Source of the DNA: Bacillota bacterium
Lineage (GTDB): Bacteria > Bacillota > Clostridia > Acetivibrionales > DSM-1351
Assembly (NCBI GenBank): GCA_023417285.1
Contig: JAEZFR010000283.1
Location: forward strand, 1 to 7,227
DNA: 7,227 bases
Reading direction: 5' to 3'
A program made the translations under genes and the position numbers. Each line of letters opens with the position of its first letter. Within the stretch, counting starts at the first letter, position 1. This document shows positions 4,857-7,227 of the stretch, in pieces. Under the pieces are notes generated by a model. That model was not told the origin of the DNA. It was given only the letters and a program-made list of their open reading frames with translations, and did not search any database.

Positions 4857-5048
4857 TGGTAGAGTAAGAGTCTGGGAGGTTGACATAATATCATGTTGAG
4901 GGATATTTAGTTCAGGGCAGTCTCTTCCATTTATGGTTATAGAGCCTTCGACAAATTATCCGTCTCCAGCAAGAATATCCTTGAAAAAAGTATAAAACAA
5001 GGGTATAGTTCCAGTATTAGCTATATAAATTCTGTAAAAAACGTATAG
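4857..5048 (-). pseudogene. Decayed fragment of an ABC-transporter ATPase
   Basis: The - strand frame from 5048 down to 4857 is open apart from one TAA at 4956-4958. It ends at another TAA (4854-4856) and begins just after a third (5049-5051). On this strand it reads ...ILAGDG-stop-FVEGSITINGRD..., then a Gln in the context IMSTSQTLTLP. This fits the ABC nucleotide-binding domain between Walker A and Q-loop: LAG, six positions, G-x-I-x-I-[ND]-G, then the Q-loop Gln 18 residues after that Gly, as in typical ABC ATPases. Before LAG, ANTGTIP sits where a Walker A GxxGxGK would be, so Lys is lost. There is no start codon context, signature motif or Walker B. The family match is by eye; the fragment could still be chance. 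Confidence 0.4.
4880..4907 (+). promoter_or_regulatory. Possible promoter for malQ-glgP
   Basis: TTGACA (4880-4885) is a perfect -35. GATATT (4902-4907) matches four of six -10 positions at a 16-bp spacer. It would give a leader of about 225 nt before malQ and lies within the ABC-ATPase remnant of the other strand. TATAGT at 5060-5065 is a closer -10-like site but has no -35. Confidence 0.3.
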
Positions 5049-5115
5049 TTAAATCCTATTATAGTCAATATTTACTAAGAGATAAGAATTATTGCTTCAA
5101 AGGGGTTATTCTTTG

Positions 5116-5145
5116 ATGTTTATGAAGGGATGGGGTGTTGTTTGA
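5116..5145 (+). CDS. Candidate nine-codon upstream ORF coupled to malQ
   Basis: ATG at 5116 opens a short frame, MFMKGWGVV, that ends with TGA at 5143-5145. It has a good ribosome site, AAAGGGG (5099-5105), 10 nt upstream. Its stop shares two bases with the TTG at 5142-5144 in the malQ frame (TTGA), the arrangement seen in translational coupling. Whether it is translated cannot be judged from sequence alone; the peptide itself has no known relatives that I recognise. Confidence 0.35.
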   Translation: MFMKGWGVV

Positions 5146-6644
5146 AACATAGTTTTACAAAAAGAAGTGCAGGAATATTGCTTCCTATAAGCAGTCTTCC
5201 ATCTAATTATGGTATTGGTACATTTGGAAAGGACGCATATGAATTTGTTGATTTTCTTAGAAACTCAAACCAGCAATACTGGCAAATGCTCCCGTTAGGG
5301 CCTACCAGTTTTGGTGATTCACCATATCAGTCTTTTTCTGCTTTTGCAGGCAATCCATATTATATTGATCTGGATATCCTGTGTGAAGAAGGGTTATTGA
5401 ATAAAGATGAAATTACTGCATTTGATTGGGGTTGCAATGAAACAGATGTAGATTATAAAAAGCTATTCGATTCAAGGTTTATTGTTTTAAGAAGTGCTTT
5501 TAATAGGTTTGACAGAAATCTTGAAGCATTTAATAACTTTAAAAAAGAAAATGAGTATTGGCTATATGACTATTCATTCTATATGGCTTTAAAGTTCCGA
5601 TTTGATAACAAGGACTGGCTACAATGGGATGAAGGAATTAGAATGAGAACACCAGATGCTCTAAATCATTATTCTTTAGAGCTAGGGGAGGAAATTGAGT
5701 TTTTCTCCTTTATACAGTTTAAATTTTTTGAACAATGGAACAAGCTTAAGGAATATGCTACTAAAAGCAATGTAAAAATTATTGGAGACATGCCTATTTA
5801 TGTTTCCATGGATAGCGCTGATGCATGGGTAAATACAAAGCTGTTTTTGTTTGATGAGAATAAGAGACCTGTTAAGGTAGCTGGTGTACCGCCAGATATT
5901 TTTTCTGAAACTGGTCAGCTATGGGGAAATCCTCTATACAATTGGACTGAAATGGAAAAGGACGATTTCTCATGGTGGAAAAAGAGAGTAGAATTTGCAA
6001 CAAAATTCTATGATGTTATTAGAATTGATCATTTTATTGGAATTGTTAGATTCTACACAGTTGATGCAGGCAGAGATAATGCCATGGAGGGAACCTGGGA
6101 GCCAGGACCCGGTATAAAGCTGATTAATGCCATTAATTCTGTTATAGGCAGCACCAGTATAATTGCAGAAGATTTAGGAGTGGTTACTCAGGAGGTAATA
6201 GACCTTCTAGAAGCTACCGGACTTCCAAATATGAAGGTAATGCAGTTTGGGTTCGATACTCGTGCAGACAATGATCACAAGCCATTCAACTATAAGGAAA
6301 ACTGTGTTGTATATGGCGGTACGCACGACAACAATACTATGTTCGGCTATTTTAATGAGCAAACTTACGGTCAAAAACAATACATTATGAATTATTTGAA
6401 TGCGAAGAGTGAACATGATGTTGCATGGTCTGCAATAAAGGTAGGGTATAATAGTGTTGCCAAATTGGCAATATTTCAAATGCAGGATTTTATTGCACTT
6501 GATAGCAGCGCTAGAATTAATACACCATCTACAGTAGGAATCAATTGGAGATGGAGACTGAAAAAGGGACAGTATAATAATGAGCTTGCCATAGAAATAA
6601 GTAAGTTAGTGGAGATGTACGGTAGAGGGCACGCTAAAAATTAA
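5142..6644 (+). CDS. malQ: 4-alpha-glucanotransferase (amylomaltase, GH77)
   Basis: This 500-residue cytoplasmic enzyme transfers 4-alpha-glucan segments between maltodextrins, disproportionating short chains into longer ones that phosphorylase can use. The GH77 signatures are all present: RSAGILLPISSLPSNYGIG near the start, WQMLPLGPT and DSPYQSFSAFAGNPYYID, then RIDHF with the nucleophile Asp296, IIAEDLG with the acid/base Glu343, and GGTHDNNT with Asp396. A C-terminal ARINTPSTVGINWRWRL closes the family pattern. These fit Thermus amylomaltase Asp293, Glu340 and Asp395. I chose the TTG at 5142. The in-frame ATG at 5130 has its GAAGGG directly abutting it with no spacer and would add MGCC, whereas GGGG (5132-5135) is 6 nt before the TTG. 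Translation may also be coupled to a tiny upstream ORF. No terminator separates it from the phosphorylase gene. Confidence 0.95.
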   Translation: MKHSFTKRSAGILLPISSLPSNYGIGTFGKDAYEFVDFLRNSNQQYWQMLPLGPTSFGDSPYQSFSAFAGNPYYIDLDILCEEGLLNKDEITAFDWGCNETDVDYKKLFDSRFIVLRSAFNRFDRNLEAFNNFKKENEYWLYDYSFYMALKFRFDNKDWLQWDEGIRMRTPDALNHYSLELGEEIEFFSFIQFKFFEQWNKLKEYATKSNVKIIGDMPIYVSMDSADAWVNTKLFLFDENKRPVKVAGVPPDIFSETGQLWGNPLYNWTEMEKDDFSWWKKRVEFATKFYDVIRIDHFIGIVRFYTVDAGRDNAMEGTWEPGPGIKLINAINSVIGSTSIIAEDLGVVTQEVIDLLEATGLPNMKVMQFGFDTRADNDHKPFNYKENCVVYGGTHDNNTMFGYFNEQTYGQKQYIMNYLNAKSEHDVAWSAIKVGYNSVAKLAIFQMQDFIALDSSARINTPSTVGINWRWRLKKGQYNNELAIEISKLVEMYGRGHAKN

Positions 6645-6746
6645 AGCCTCAATTAGCCAGTTTCTAGTTTTATTAATTTGCAATATCTGTAATAACTGAT
6701 TGTTGATATATTCGATATTACAATAAACGGAGGGAATGGTTTTAGC

Positions 6747-7227
6747 ATGAGCAAATTCAAACAAAATACCAAGGATATTTTAAAGAAGGAATATGGCAAG
6801 GAACTTAGCAATGCAACTCAAAAGGAACTATACAATGCAGTATCAAAAGCTGCCATGGTTGAATTAGAAGATAGCTGGAGAAATACTGAAAAGAGGCAGG
6901 AAACAGCTAAGAGAGCATGCTACTTTTCAGCAGAATTCCTTATTGGTAAGTTGGTTTATAGCAATCTCTTGAATTTGAACCTTATGGATGAATTCAATGA
7001 ATTGATGACTGAGAACAGCCTTGATATTGGTGTTTTTGAAACTATAGAGGATAATGCCCTTGGTAATGGAGGTCTCGGAAGGCTTGCTGCATGTTTCCTG
7101 GATTCAGCTGCAACACATGATATACCACTTAACGGCTATGGCATACGCTATAAATATGGTCTATTCAAGCAGTATTTTGAGAATGGCTTCCAAAAAGAAA
7201 CTATGGATGATTGGCCGACCTTTGGTG
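6747..7227 (+). CDS. glgP: Glycogen/starch phosphorylase, 5' part (cut by window end)
   Basis: The frame is open from ATG 6747 to the window edge, giving the first 160 residues of a family usually near 800. The enzyme (GT35, pyridoxal phosphate dependent) releases glucose-1-phosphate from glycogen or maltodextrin ends in the cytoplasm. Diagnostic stretches are ACYFSAEFLIGKLVYSNL, ALGNGGLGRLAACFLDS and NGYGIRYKYGLFKQ, typical of the phosphorylase N-terminal domain; the PLP lysine lies beyond the window. GGAGGG (6729-6734) lies 12 nt before the start, a rather long spacing. The gap to malQ is 102 bp without a clear terminator or promoter, so the two are probably one operon in which MalQ lengthens chains for GlgP. 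Whether the preferred substrate is glycogen or maltodextrin cannot be told from this part. Confidence 0.93.
   Translation, partial: MSKFKQNTKDILKKEYGKELSNATQKELYNAVSKAAMVELEDSWRNTEKRQETAKRACYFSAEFLIGKLVYSNLLNLNLMDEFNELMTENSLDIGVFETIEDNALGNGGLGRLAACFLDSAATHDIPLNGYGIRYKYGLFKQYFENGFQKETMDDWPTFG

Noticed and set aside
4933..4995. 20-codon + strand frame (MVIEPSTNYPS...) in the spacer before malQ
   Set aside because: No ribosome site, and the same DNA read on the other strand fits an ABC ATPase much better.
6207..6479. - strand frame of 90 codons inside malQ
   Set aside because: It is antisense to conserved GH77 motifs and has no recognisable features.
6645..6746. Terminator or promoter between malQ and the phosphorylase gene
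   Set aside because: No GC-rich stem with a T-run and no convincing -35/-10 pair are visible; only loose AT-rich half-repeats around AATATC/GATATT.

Overview
The window is AT-rich, every intact gene is on the + strand, and ribosome sites are strong (AGGAGG-like). It holds a ferredoxin-type flavin thioredoxin reductase candidate, a DUF3842 protein, a c-di-AMP (ydaO/yuaA) riboswitch and a malQ-glgP pair. Together these point to an anaerobic Firmicute of class Clostridia. A Ruminiclostridium-like genus is my guess and is not proven by the sequence.

Layout. Positions 41-712 encode a membrane-anchored TlpA/ResA-type thioredoxin, closed by an intrinsic terminator at 761-799. Positions 862-1533 encode a Crp/Fnr-family regulator. 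The spacer 1534-1850 holds an extended -10 promoter, five 23-bp tandem repeats and a 28-bp dyad. It leads into a thioredoxin-reductase-like flavoprotein (1851-2741) that keeps the CxxC and FAD motifs but lacks both NADPH signatures. The spacer 2742-3283 holds a second tandem array (22/23-bp units), a near-consensus sigma-A promoter and a long leader with a c-di-AMP riboswitch. That leader precedes dapB (3284-4126). A third tandem array (24-bp units) starts inside the end of dapB and includes its stop codon. A promoter and leader hairpin then precede a DUF3842 gene (4392-4805). The spacer 4806-5141 carries what looks like a decayed ABC-transporter ATPase fragment on the - strand, a weak + promoter and a tiny upstream ORF whose stop overlaps a TTG start of malQ (5142-6644). 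A glycogen/starch phosphorylase gene begins at 6747 and runs off the window end.

How the genes fit together. The first three genes suggest a thiol-redox neighbourhood: an extracytoplasmic thioredoxin, a cytoplasmic thioredoxin reductase probably fed by ferredoxin, and a cysteine-containing Crp/Fnr sensor. Their functional linkage is inferred from position only. dapB appears to stand alone under c-di-AMP control, which would tie diaminopimelate/lysine (peptidoglycan precursor) synthesis to a cell-wall and osmotic second messenger. malQ and glgP form a maltodextrin/glycogen breakdown unit giving glucose-1-phosphate.

The most notable points are the NADPH-motif-less reductase, the c-di-AMP switch on dapB, the three unrelated tandem arrays with nearly the same 22-24 bp period, the 28-bp dyad before the reductase, and the ABC-ATPase remnant. 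I saw no tRNA, rRNA, CRISPR array or insertion sequence.
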